From NCBI GenBank assembly GCA_029207755.1, contig JARCOQ010000004.1, positions 39,101,185 to 39,165,184 of the forward strand: DNA of 64,000 bases. The letters run 5' to 3'. How positions within the stretch are numbered: position 1 is the stretch's first letter; each line of letters opens with the position of its first letter. Shown here piece after piece: positions 25,001-37,000 of the stretch. A model generated the notes under the pieces. The model was not told the DNA's origin. It made no database searches and was given only the letters and a program-made list of their open reading frames with translations. The translations under genes and the position numbers were made by a program. The stretch comes from Chamaea fasciata (Eukaryota; Chordata; Aves; Passeriformes; Sylviidae).

Positions 25001-28000
25001 TCTTTAGATAAAAACAGCAGTCACTTTTTATTTGGCTAGAAGATCTCCACTTGAGACTAGTGAAGCCAGAAGAATGGTTTGTGGTTGAGACTCATTAAAT
25101 ACAACACCCTTCTTTGCCTTTTTTCCCAAGAAGGTAGCTGTTGCATCCCAGTCCTGAGCATTTGAGTAATGCATTCACAGCAGAATGCTTGGTTGGATGC
25201 CATTTGGAAGTGTCCAGAGACTATTTTAAGAAGCTAACGATTCAGAAGTATTCAGCTAACCTGCAGCTAGGTATAATTTGGGACTGTTAGGAAAGACATG
25301 GAATGAATGTGACGGTAAGAAAGATACAGATCACTGTATCTGTGTGTTCTTAAGATGTCCTGATTCTGTTTTTATTCACAGATTAATCTACCAGAATTAT
25401 CAGTAATTCCTGAGTATTTATTCTCAAAATTCTCAAACATTCTCAAAAGGAATGCTTGGTCAAGTGTATGAGAAAAGTAAATTGCTCATTGCCCATGGAT
25501 GATCTGTTGTAATAAATTATGGTACTCATATGATGTAGGAGGCAGGTAGCAGACTTCTGTGAATAAATAAATAGTTTAAAGGGGTATCTGCTTAATATTT
25601 AACAATGGAGAGTATTAGCTGCCATGTGCTTTGTGCACCCTGGTTTAGTGATGCATGCTTTCACTTGCATCAGGGGTGGTCTGGACAGTGAGTTTGTGGG
25701 GAAGGTGTTGTACTTGTGTATTTGATAAAAGCTGAAAAATCCTCAGTGTCTTTTGAATAAAGGTAGCAAGAGTACTTTTTAACATTTGCCACACAAATGA
25801 GATCTGTAAAGAATTTCTTCTAATATCTAATCTCTACGTTTCCTCTTTCAGTTTGAAGCCATTTCCCGTTGTCCTGTCACTACCTGCTGTTTCATGTAAT
25901 CTCTCTCCGGCTTTCATTTAGGCATCCTTCAGGCACTGGAAGGCTGCAGTTAGGTTACCCAAGGCCTTTTGTTTTCCAGGCTGAACAATCCCAATTTTCT
26001 CAGCCTTTTAATCATACTGAATAAAGTTTGTAGCTGGAGCTATGAAAAAGCTTAAGCATGGACCTAGTAGCACAATCTCTGCCTGAGAGTAGTGGAGCAG
26101 GAGACATACATTCTTTAGGAAAATACCTTCTAGATGCACACAGTTACCTCACTGGACAGGTAGGCCCATATCCCATTTAGGTAGCTCTTGCTCACCATTC
26201 TTGTCAGATTCTCCACTGGAAACCTGTGAATGTGCCTAACCAAGCACAGAAATTGTGGTGTTTAAAGGTCTAAATAGGAGACCTGCAGTGCATGGATCTG
26301 GATTTGAGGATGAATACTTATCCACATGTTCAAGTGGAAAGGATTACAGTTTTGTGTAGTAGATAATTCAAAATGCAGTGAAATATTCTGGTGCTTAAAA
26401 TGTATGGGAAAAAAAGTATCTTTGTTACAGAGCTTTGAGAAGAGTGGCTTTCTTAGTTGTGGAAGTACAAAAACCTACTGCGAAAAGTGCTGGAAGGCTC
26501 AAAAAGTCAAGTAGAATTTTTTGGTCTGTGAATTAAACAGTAGAAGCAGGCTGCCTGCTTCAACTCTGCCATAATCAGGAGAAAAAAATGGTTTGGTGGC
26601 AGAAATCGTCCATTTAAGAACCACTTTTTACTACTTTTTTCTGAAGTCTCTTCAGTTATCCGTGGGGTTATATATTTGAAAGCCAAGCTTTGTTGACCTG
26701 CAGACATGATTTGTTTCTGTATGCCAGGTACTTTGGTTTTGTAAAGCCCTGTCACTGGTGTTTTATAATCTCTGTTCCTCTGCAGACATTTGAGGTGGTG
26801 GGGTGTTAAAATAAACCCTAGAACAAAATAAAATCACATATATGGATGGTTTTGTTTTGTGAAGGAGAAATTCAGAGCTGAAGACAAGTCTTCCAGGTGG
26901 AACAGAATTGAGCTATGTTGTTTTGCTTCTCTGTGGTTTTTGGTTATGCATATTTTATTTCAACCCTTGCATTCTCAGTTGCAGGATTTTCTCAATTTTG
27001 ATACCTCCGTGTTTTCATGGAGATGAATTTGCTTCACTTTTTCCACAGCAGGAGTAATGTATTATTAAAAGGCAATAGAGAAGCCTTTTAAATAATTAAG
27101 CAGGCTTCAGTAATAAAGGAGCTCAGAGGGGAAAAGAGAGAAAGGAAACAATTAAAATAAAGATGAACTTTTATTGACAGGTGAGGGGTTTTTTGAGCAG
27201 ATCTTTTAAAACTGTTGGTTGAGCACACAAACTGTAAGTCAGCTTTCCATCATTTATGACAGACCCAGACTTAAGATTATGCAGGGAGATAAGTCCCAAA
27301 TTCACCAAACCAAAAATCACTAAAGAACCAAAGCAAACAAAAACAAAAAGTATTCTATTCATCAATCACACAGAAGAAAGCTTAAATTTAGCAATTAGTC
27401 AGCTTGAAGGCAAACTCCCAGATGAACTACTGGCTTTTAAATTACGGTGAGCATTTGATACATAACCCCTTGAATATTGTTTCGTTTGATTACATTTTTG
27501 AATTATTGAAAGATGAAAGTAACTTGATTTTTCTGTGCTGTTGAAAACTAAAATGGCACTTGCTATAGTTAAAATCTTCTGAACACACAAGACGAATCCA
27601 CAGTTATTTTTTCAGACTGACTTGTAACTGGGCTTGAAGTTCAAGTATGGCTAAGGAAGTCTGTACTCAGAGAAGCAGCCAGCAGTGAGTCCAACTCTCA
27701 GATAGGATTGTTTTTCATTGTCCAGATGGTGGCAAGTGACAGGAGGCTCTGTCTTTGCAGGATATCATCACCTGGATCAGGGGAAATTCCACAAACCAAG
27801 ACTTCCCAAACTGCATTTGTTCTTAGATACAGTTGGTCTGCGATCCTATGTGATCACTTCAGCATGTGTGATCCATTCCTATTGTTTACGTTAAGCTACA
27901 TACAAAACACCTTTGTTAAATGTGTACATAAGACTGTCGTACATGATGTTATCTGCATAGGCAGGAATAATTTCGGTTGACTACCAGCAAGTGTCTTACC

Positions 28001-31000
28001 CATAAGTAAATTAGTCATTTCTGCTGCAGCAACTGCATGACTCAGCTGTTTGATCAGTCAGAGTCCTGACCCAACAGCTGCCTGTTGACAGAGCCCCTCA
28101 CTTTAGATACTAACTACCCAGGGTGGTAGTTAAAATGATAAACGATACTTATCAGTTACTGTGGGCACAGGAGGAACCTTTTGGGGGAATCTCTTTAGGC
28201 TGCCTGAAATTTCTGTATGGAGAGGTCCTATAGCGTTTATTCACGTGTTGTTCTGAGTGAGTTCAGCCAGTAGCCTTGTCTCAGGTCACCTTGGCCTATC
28301 GTGTATGCACCAACTGACAGGGAGCAGGTTCTGATATACCCAGCAAACTGATGGGTAACTGCATGGGGTATGTGCAGAGACAGTTATACCAAAACTACAG
28401 TAAAAAGTTAGGTTTTTCCATACATCAACATTATAAATTGAATTGTATAGATTGTGCCACGTTATGGAAATCTTTGTAAAGTGCTAAGTTGGTATCATCT
28501 TTTTCAAGCCCACCGTTTTTAGCACTATACTTAAAACAAATTTTCAACGAAGACAACCAATAATCATTAGCTTTTAGCTTCATTCTTTATGGGTATTTCT
28601 GCTAGCTATAACCTGTGGTTTCAGTTTATATTTTAGTGAACAGAATTTGAGCTCTACAAATGACAGAGGACACTACTGTCACATAGTTATCCTAAAACCT
28701 GGGAGATTTACTGCCGTAGTTGTCCTGATAAAGGCAGTTCTTGTGATAGAATGCATCTGACTATACTCGCTTGTTGGACCTGAAGATTCCATAGTGCTTT
28801 GACCTTTTCCTCATGTATATGGGTTCTTTTCAGAACACTATCTCTAAAATTAAAAAACAGCAACAACATTTAAAGCCTTGTTTTGTCCCATTGTCTCCTG
28901 AGCTAATGTGCAAGGAGACTTTGCCATACCTGTGCCATAATACCTGTAGGGAGACAGAAGTGTCAAATAAGTAATGCCCTGTTGTTTCAGTGATTCTTGA
29001 ATTTCTGAAGCATCTGTTGATCTGTCCACACATATGATTGTGGTGGTGTGTTTTTCTTTATGCATATTTTTCTAAATTCTTTTGAATGGTTTGTTCCTAT
29101 TCCTCCCCTCGGGTGGATGGTTTTACCCCAAGTTTTCTCCTTTCTTGCCCAGTTGGCATTCACTCCCTAGACCCCCCCTGTTATCTAATCTACATAATGT
29201 CAATCCTCCCTAATCCCTGCCCTTGGGTCCAGAAGGTTCCCTGTTAGTCCTTGTTGTCCCTACTCCCTGCCTAAACTCCTCCCAGGAATTCTCCTATTCC
29301 TCCAAGCCCCTTTGGTGCATGTGACCCTTTCAACTCCCATGTTCTTTCCTACTGGTTGTCATATTTTCAACCCCTCCATAATCTCCCTGTCATATTCCTG
29401 ACTGGTTGAAGAGTTGTACCCTCCCTGTGTATCTCCCCATTTAAAAGTTTGTGCAAAGCTTTGTTCTTCAGTTTTTTCATCGCTGTCCCCCTTGGGGAAT
29501 AAAGTCCTTTGAGAAGCACACAAAAGACCCCTCCCTGGTCTTTACTCGGTGCTTCAGAGCTGGTGCTGTAGAGAGCAGCCCTGCTGCTGCCCGCACCAGC
29601 AGCCCTGCTCCACTGCCATCCGAGCCCAAACTGGTGTGGAGCAGGAGCAGCCACTCTCGGCACACTCCGGGTTGTGTGAGCTAGGTGGGATTCTCTGGCA
29701 TTGCGTCATGTGACACTATAAAAAACCTCTGAATAAACTACCTTTTTTGAAACAAAAAATGACCAGTGAGCTTTAACATTTTTGTGAACAATATGGACAG
29801 TGGGATTGAATGCACCCTTGGCAAATTTGCCAACACCAAGCTGAGTGGTGTGGTTGACACACTGGAGGGAAGGGTTGCCATGCGGAGGGACATGGGTAGC
29901 CTTGAGAGGGGGACCTGACCTGTGAGACCCTCATGAAATTCAACAAAGCCAAGTGCAAGGTCCTGCTCAGGGACAGGGCAGTCCCAATCACAAACTGGAA
30001 GAACTCACTGAGAGCAGCTCTACCGGTAAGGACTTGAGGATACTGGTCAGTGAAAAACTTCTTACAAGGACATGTAGCGATAGGACAAGGGGGAGCTGCT
30101 TCAAATTGACAAAGTAGGTTTAGATTAGATACAAGGAAGAATTCTTTACTGCAGAGGTGGTGAGGCACTGGCACTGAATTTTCCCAGGTGCCACATCCCT
30201 GGAAGTGTTCAAGGCCAGGCTGGATGGGGCTTTAAGGTCCCTTCCAATATAAAATATTCTGTGACTCTGTGATTCTATGATTTCATCCCATTTGTCCTAG
30301 TCTTGTGTGTGACTATGTGACCCACAAGTTGTACTCTCTTCAAATGATCTGCTGCTGAAAGCACATAAAACAACACTGCCTTCATAAAGCAAGAGCAAGT
30401 GGTTGTAATTGAAGGTGTTTCAGTGTCAGTTACATGTCTCGTCATGAACTGTATTGGAAACAGCTGGATTGACCTGGATAGGTTAGATGCAACACAGTGT
30501 TCTCCTTTTGTAAGTTCTGTTACTAAATCCCTCTGCACAAGAGCAGGGAAGGTTTCTCAGGTGGAGTGGGTTGCATGTTAGTTAGAATCAAACAACGCCA
30601 AAATTGAGATGGAGAATTTTTGGATGTACCAGCTTGAGTTTCATAAGAAAAATGTAAGTAGATATTAAAGAGAAAAGGGATAGCTATCACTTTTTTATTG
30701 CTGCACCTAAAAAAATATTATAATTTCATTGACAGATGTCTGTGCCCAGTAACAGCGTGCATCATGTGACCTTACTGTGTTTGTTCTGACAGCAACTTTG
30801 TTAGGCTTCTAAAATTTGTTTTGTTAATGACTAATGGCAGTGAAACGGTCACTAAGCATTTATTTAGACTTTAGAGCAGCTGTGCAAATTATCTATCTGC
30901 TATGATCCATCAAAATATTTCTTGTTACTGCTGTGACTGCATTCTTTCCTTGTACGTTATATGCAGTACCTCTAAAAATGCGTTTTGGTGTCAAAGAGAA

Positions 31001-34000
31001 CTGCGTGTTAATTCTTCAAAGAGTGGGCTGTCCTGTACAAATGTTTTCAAGGACAGCTCTATGTCATGTCATGCAGCAGACTTTGTAAGATGTTGGATAT
31101 TTGGGTTTGGTAGTTATGGTTCTTGGTTTGGTTTTTTTAGGGTGGTTGTTTGTTAGGTTGTTGTTATTCAGGGGTTTTCTCCCCCAAAATAAATATTTGA
31201 GCAGACATTCAAACAGAGCACATAGAAAGCTGTGTAATAACTTAGTTCTGGTACTTTGTAGATGAAAATAGCGGAGTAAAGGCAGGTATAGTGCCACTGG
31301 AGTAACCCTTAGTATATTTCAAATGATGCACAATTTCTTAATGTTAATTGTCTGGTTTAAATTAAATCATTAATCTTTATCCTTCAGTGTGTGAATATGA
31401 GAGTTTTCAGTCATTGTACAGTGTGCTTTTTTGGGTGTGCACATACACATTTGATGCTTAAACTGATTTGTTTCTTGTTTAAAGCTCAATCCTACAATGT
31501 CTAGATGTCATTATTGCATTAATAGCATTATGCACCTTTAAAATTTATTCCTAATACAAAAATACTGTATAATTATAAGAATGTGAGCCCTATGAAAACT
31601 CTTGTTTATATAAATAGGAGTTGCCATTTGTGCAGTTACATCACTGTGTCACTGTTGACTGGTAATTACACAGCAAGTCAAGGGAGCCTGTATCTCTCCC
31701 ACAGCCCCTGCTCACATGCTCTCTGGGCAAGTAATTCTTCAGTCTGATGCTGTAACCACATGCCATCTTTCTAGGGATTCTTTCACAGCTGCATCTTCTT
31801 TTGTTTCGCAGTTGGGATTAAAAATACAGGGAGATGTAGGGACTGCTCTTTAACAAAGGAAATATCTGTAAAGAACTGCTTCTTAACTCTGTGGAAGACT
31901 TTATTAGTTAGCTATATTTTTAATAGTTATTATCTCAGAGGAATGTCTGTAAAGAGAAAGAAGTGGAGAAGGGAGTTATGTTTTCTTGTTTCGTTTCATA
32001 TCTAAGGGAGGCTAAGAGAAACTTAGATCTTTGGGTTTTTAGTTGTTGTTCTTGGTTTGGTTTTGGTTTTGTGGGTTTTTTGTAGACTATTTCATAGAAC
32101 TCAATTTTTCAGCTGCAGTAGATGCACAGCACGGGGGTGGAGCTGCTGCCAGCTCAGACCACTGGAAATGTGTCCCTTTTCTGGTGTGACTTGTTGTCTC
32201 AGAGAAAAGCTATATCACACTGTTTATGAAAAGATAAGAATAGCATTTGACGTGTTTTGCCATCAGTCATGTACTGTTGAGCTGGCAAAGCTTCCTATGT
32301 TAAAGGAGAGTGTAGAATGCCAGGACTGTTGGGCTAAATACCCAGCTGTAGCTAAATGCTAAACTTCCCTTTTGATGATTTCCATTTTGGCTTGGGCAGA
32401 CATGTTTTGTATGTATCTCCTTAAAATCTGCCTCTAAAAATGCCTGCTGGGTTAAAACTTTGTTCTCTTTCATTCTGGTCACCTTCATTAATTCCACATT
32501 CTGTGTTCTTGTGTCACACCGTCATACCAGGGCCCCCTGCTCTATACTTCAGATACCTTGCTACAGATTTTTCACATCACCAGCATTCATTAGGAATTGC
32601 CTATGATTAGAATATCCTTTCCCAGAATATTCTTCCCCTTTGTCAGGATACTTGCTGATTAGTCATGTAGACAATTGCTCTACTGAATTGTTTATGAAAA
32701 AGGAGAAGAGTGAGGGAATCTGATCTAAATAGCATGTACTGACCTTATAGCATGAACTTTTGAATATTTTCCCAGTTTCTACTGTATCTAGAATGAGGAA
32801 TCCCAGTCCTTGATTACACTGGTATTAAATCATCATTGAATATATTAATAAATTCTTGAGTACATCAATATTACTCTGCACAGTTTATAAAAGTTGTTTT
32901 CTGAGATAATGGAATAACATTTATGGGCAACCGTTGTGGCCTTTCACTGCTCAGATTAGATTAGTTTAGTTTAGCACTTCAGGTTAATAATACCTGAGTG
33001 CATGTGTGCTTATGGGGAAATTTCAGTCTTTTCTTCACTTTTCCCAGTTTGACAACTAAATAAACTTCAGCTGAATCCCTGTGTGCTGCTTAAGATCAAT
33101 TCGCTTGTCTCCCATCACAGCTTACTCTTAGATGACTTTACCTTTTCTTTCTTAGAATGTCAGAGCATAGGATGTAGAATATGAAAGAATTATTTCTATA
33201 TTGGATATTCTCAATAACTTGATTTTCTTGCCATTAGTCTCCATCTCCAGATTCCTCTTCACCTCGAGGTGCTGAATCATCAAGCAGGCCACATCACCAG
33301 GATGTCTGCAGTACAGCAGAGGCTTCTACTAATAAAGAGGTAAAACCTTTTTTAAAGCTACAGTCCTGTTCATGTTGCTTATGCCTCTTAATTTTCCTTG
33401 CTTCCTTGTACCTGTGCAATCCCTTTTCTTCTTTTTTCTTTCCTTATGCTTCTTTCCCTTATGCTTGCTTAGCTATCTGACTGAATTTCTAACATGCTAA
33501 AGACTCTTTGTCATGGCATTTCTGACTCTTGTGTTCAGCTGTCACAAAATTTGTTTAACAGGCTGCAGGGTACTGATTTACCTAAGAGCCAACATTCACT
33601 CCGTAGTAGAGACGAAACGAAGTCCTTTTTTCCCCCCACTACAAAAGAGTATTTCTCAGCCAGATGAAAAAGTGTTTAATTAAAATTAATTATGTAATAA
33701 CTTATGTTGTTTAATATTTTGTCATTGTAGAAACTGGCCTGCAAGTGATTCTTAGTCAGAATTCAGTTCTTGACTCCAGGCTTCTCTGAACAAAGCTACA
33801 TAATTTGGGGATTTTCCCCCTCACCTGGTAGTGTTTTAGACTGCAGTAGTTCCACCAAAACAAAATAAGTGTGAATAGAATTGCTTGTAGTATGAAAAGA
33901 AAATAATTTGTTGTAAGAAGGGTTTGGATTAGTATAGAGTGGTAGGTTCTGTAAAAAGAAAAATCTGCAAATATTTGGTTTATTTGGCTTTTTAAAATAA

Positions 34001-37000
34001 ACTGAAAACAATCTAGAAACTACCATTACAAAATACCATATTGTTACTTATAGCAGTGCATGAGTTATCTTCCAAAATTAAAAATCTTATCTACTATAAG
34101 TGGTTTGAAAATGAACCACTAATTAAATAATCCATTTGTTCCTTTTAAATTTTGCAACTATCAAGGGATAGGAAGGCTTGTAACATGTATGTAATTGTGC
34201 CAGTCTGCATTTGCATTTAGAAAATACTGAAAAATTTCAAAAGACTGAAAAAACCCATAATTTTTCATATTCTCAAGTTTTCAACTATAGATCATGCTTT
34301 TTTTCATCTGCTTTACTGTTACCTTATTAAAGCCTTAAGCATTCTTCACTACAGACTTTGTCACTATGTATTCTATATTTTAGCTATTTTTAGGTATCAA
34401 TAAACTTACTAAAAGAACGAAATCAAACTAAACACTGTTGATTTCCATTGTTAGGATGTGCTTACACATAGTTACAGAGGTGGTAAACCAGGTTTCACTG
34501 TAGGATGTATTGGGCTATTAGTTTCCCTCAGATGGGGAATTATTCCTGCTTTAGTATTTCTAATGCAAGAATAAAAGTGATAAAACAGCCTCATAATTTC
34601 TGGATTTTTAGGTCTTAGAGAAACCTTTTTATTAAATATAAATTTATAATACAAGATGGAAACAAGATTTTTGAAAGTAATAAATTATTAATGACGTAGA
34701 TAATTCATTATTCATGGCTCTGTACAATTAAAAGGTGTAGGTTTCCACCTATTGGTAACTTTATCTGTTACTTTACTCTTCTAGTGGTTTTAGTAGAATG
34801 CCTTTCTACATGGGTAATGAACAAGAAAAATGAAATTTGTGAGCGAGAATAAGGACATAGATGATGGTGGTTTGCACCACTCTATCCTGAAAATAAGTTG
34901 CTACTTAAAGTGCTAAACAGTTCCTAAATCTGTATCATAGATTTTGTTCACTGCTTAAAAAGAAATAAATACTTTGTGAAGTATATATATATGTGAGCTG
35001 CCTCTCATGTGTAGGGAATTTGACCTTTAAGCCTGACAGAGCCCAATGTTTGAATTTCTCCTTTAGCACTACATCAGCAACTATTGCAGACAGTTGTTGG
35101 AATCTGTATGGATAAGTGGTTCAGTAGGAACATTCATCTGAAAGAGGTGAAGGAACCACACATGTGAAAAGGCATGTCAGTGTCCTCACAGTAGCTTAAA
35201 TAGGTTGGCAGCAGCAGATCACTGATTATTGACATCTTTATTGATGCTAGTACAGAATCTGATGGACAGAATTGTTGAATTCTCAGTATACCTTAGTAAT
35301 TTTCATAGGGCGTGAAAAGAACTTACAGCTTCCACAGGCTCAGCTGTCTGTGTCAGATGCCTTTTGTTTTTAATTCATAAATTTTAATTTATAGCAAGAC
35401 ATGCATTATTGGTTAAAAATATTTTTGATATCAATTTTCCATATAGTACAAAGGAAAAAACTCCTTGGGGCTAAGTCAGTCCACCTGTTACATAACTGTC
35501 ACCTTTCTAGTTTTACCTGGTTTTTCCACTAGTACACAGATGCTGGTAAGTTGCCTGTCATAAGGAAAAATAATTTGGCATGTATTTCCATGTGTATCAT
35601 CTAGAAATATACTGAAAATTAATGAAGATTTTATGCATTATTCTGATAATTTGTATAGATTTTTTAAAATGGAAATATTTAGGCAGTCATTGGAGGAGTT
35701 ATGCCTAGTACAATCAGTTACAGATTCGTTAACTATCCACTTACCTGCCTATGATAGCAGCAGGTGTTTCAATATATCCATTACTAATTATATAGTGTCA
35801 CACACAATTTTGTTTGATAAATTTTTGTATGTGGTTTACATCACTGATTAAACAAATTTCACGCTCTGAAAGTTGTAACCTTCAGATGTCTGAAGGGTTA
35901 GTCCCATAGTCTTTCACAGAAAATACCAGTAGGATGTTTGGTACTACTTCAGTGTGTGTATTTACATGCACAAGTCAAGATTCTATTTATTCCTTCACTC
36001 TTTATGTAATTGGTGCTACCAAACGTGGTTTTGTGCTCAATATGGTGTAAGCACAGTTGGTGGTGAAGTCATGGTGAATTTGGTTATCCCACAGAATAGA
36101 CTGCTCCCTAAACCGTTAAAATCTAGAAAGCTTTTTGTAGGCTCTGTTAATGTGAGGGATACATCTGAAACCATTCCTAATGAATAATTGTATTTTGTTT
36201 ATGATGGTTTCAGTTATGAATTATAACTGTAAAGTGCAAATATTATACTCTATATGCATTTATTTGTAGTTGGAAGATGTGCTATCTTTGAGGTATTATG
36301 TACTTTCCTGCATATTTCTTGATTATTAAAAGTAGAGCACTCTTGGTAGATAATCAGTGCACTAGAGAAAACCAACAAATAAGTGATGTCTGGTCTTACC
36401 ATACTGTCTAGTAGACAGACACAAATGGAATACATTGAACTTACTCTAGTAAGTGCTTAGATTTTAAAAATACTAAATATAAATAATAATAAGTGGTGTT
36501 CTACCTTTATTAATAATTCCGGTTGATTTAACTTCAGAGGTTTTTTGGCATAGAGAAATTTTTAATGCATATTTGTGCATGCTGTGTTCTGTTTGAAATC
36601 CTTTTTGTCTTAATTACAGTCCAGAAAAAGCTTGGCTTCATTTCCAACGTATGTTGAAGGTAAGATAGTTCTACAGTTTCTAAACATTTTTTCACATCAA
36701 AAAACCCACCTGTATTTATAATGTATAGAATTTTACTTTTATTTGCTGAATAGAAAAGCTACTATGGTTGGGTGTGCTGATTTGGATTTCAATGTGTCTT
36801 TTTTAGAACGTGAGCTAAATCCTACTGTGCTCTTTCAAAAATTTGGAAGCATGGAGCTTTCAGTTTTTTAGTGCTTCATTCATAGTTTCTGTATCAGTTG
36901 TACTGGGTTTTTTTTCTCAAAATCACATCAAACATTGCTTTCTTTATGATATTTACACAACTGTTGGGGGGTTACTTTCTTTTCTTTTGTTCCTCCTTAC

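Larger units (their letters stand above)
22020..33237. other. APBA1: APBA1 intron 2 (11.2 kb)
   Basis: Donor GTGAGT, acceptor ATTAG. It contains a 15-bp minisatellite just after exon 2, an antisense CR1 fragment (25811-26010), an LTR-like unit (about 29092-29715) and a CR1 tail (29762-30282). Two G/T-rich tracts lie at 31105-31180 and 32025-32090. The remaining stretches (22154-25810, 26011-29091, 30283-33237) show no gene or repeat I recognise. Confidence 0.8.
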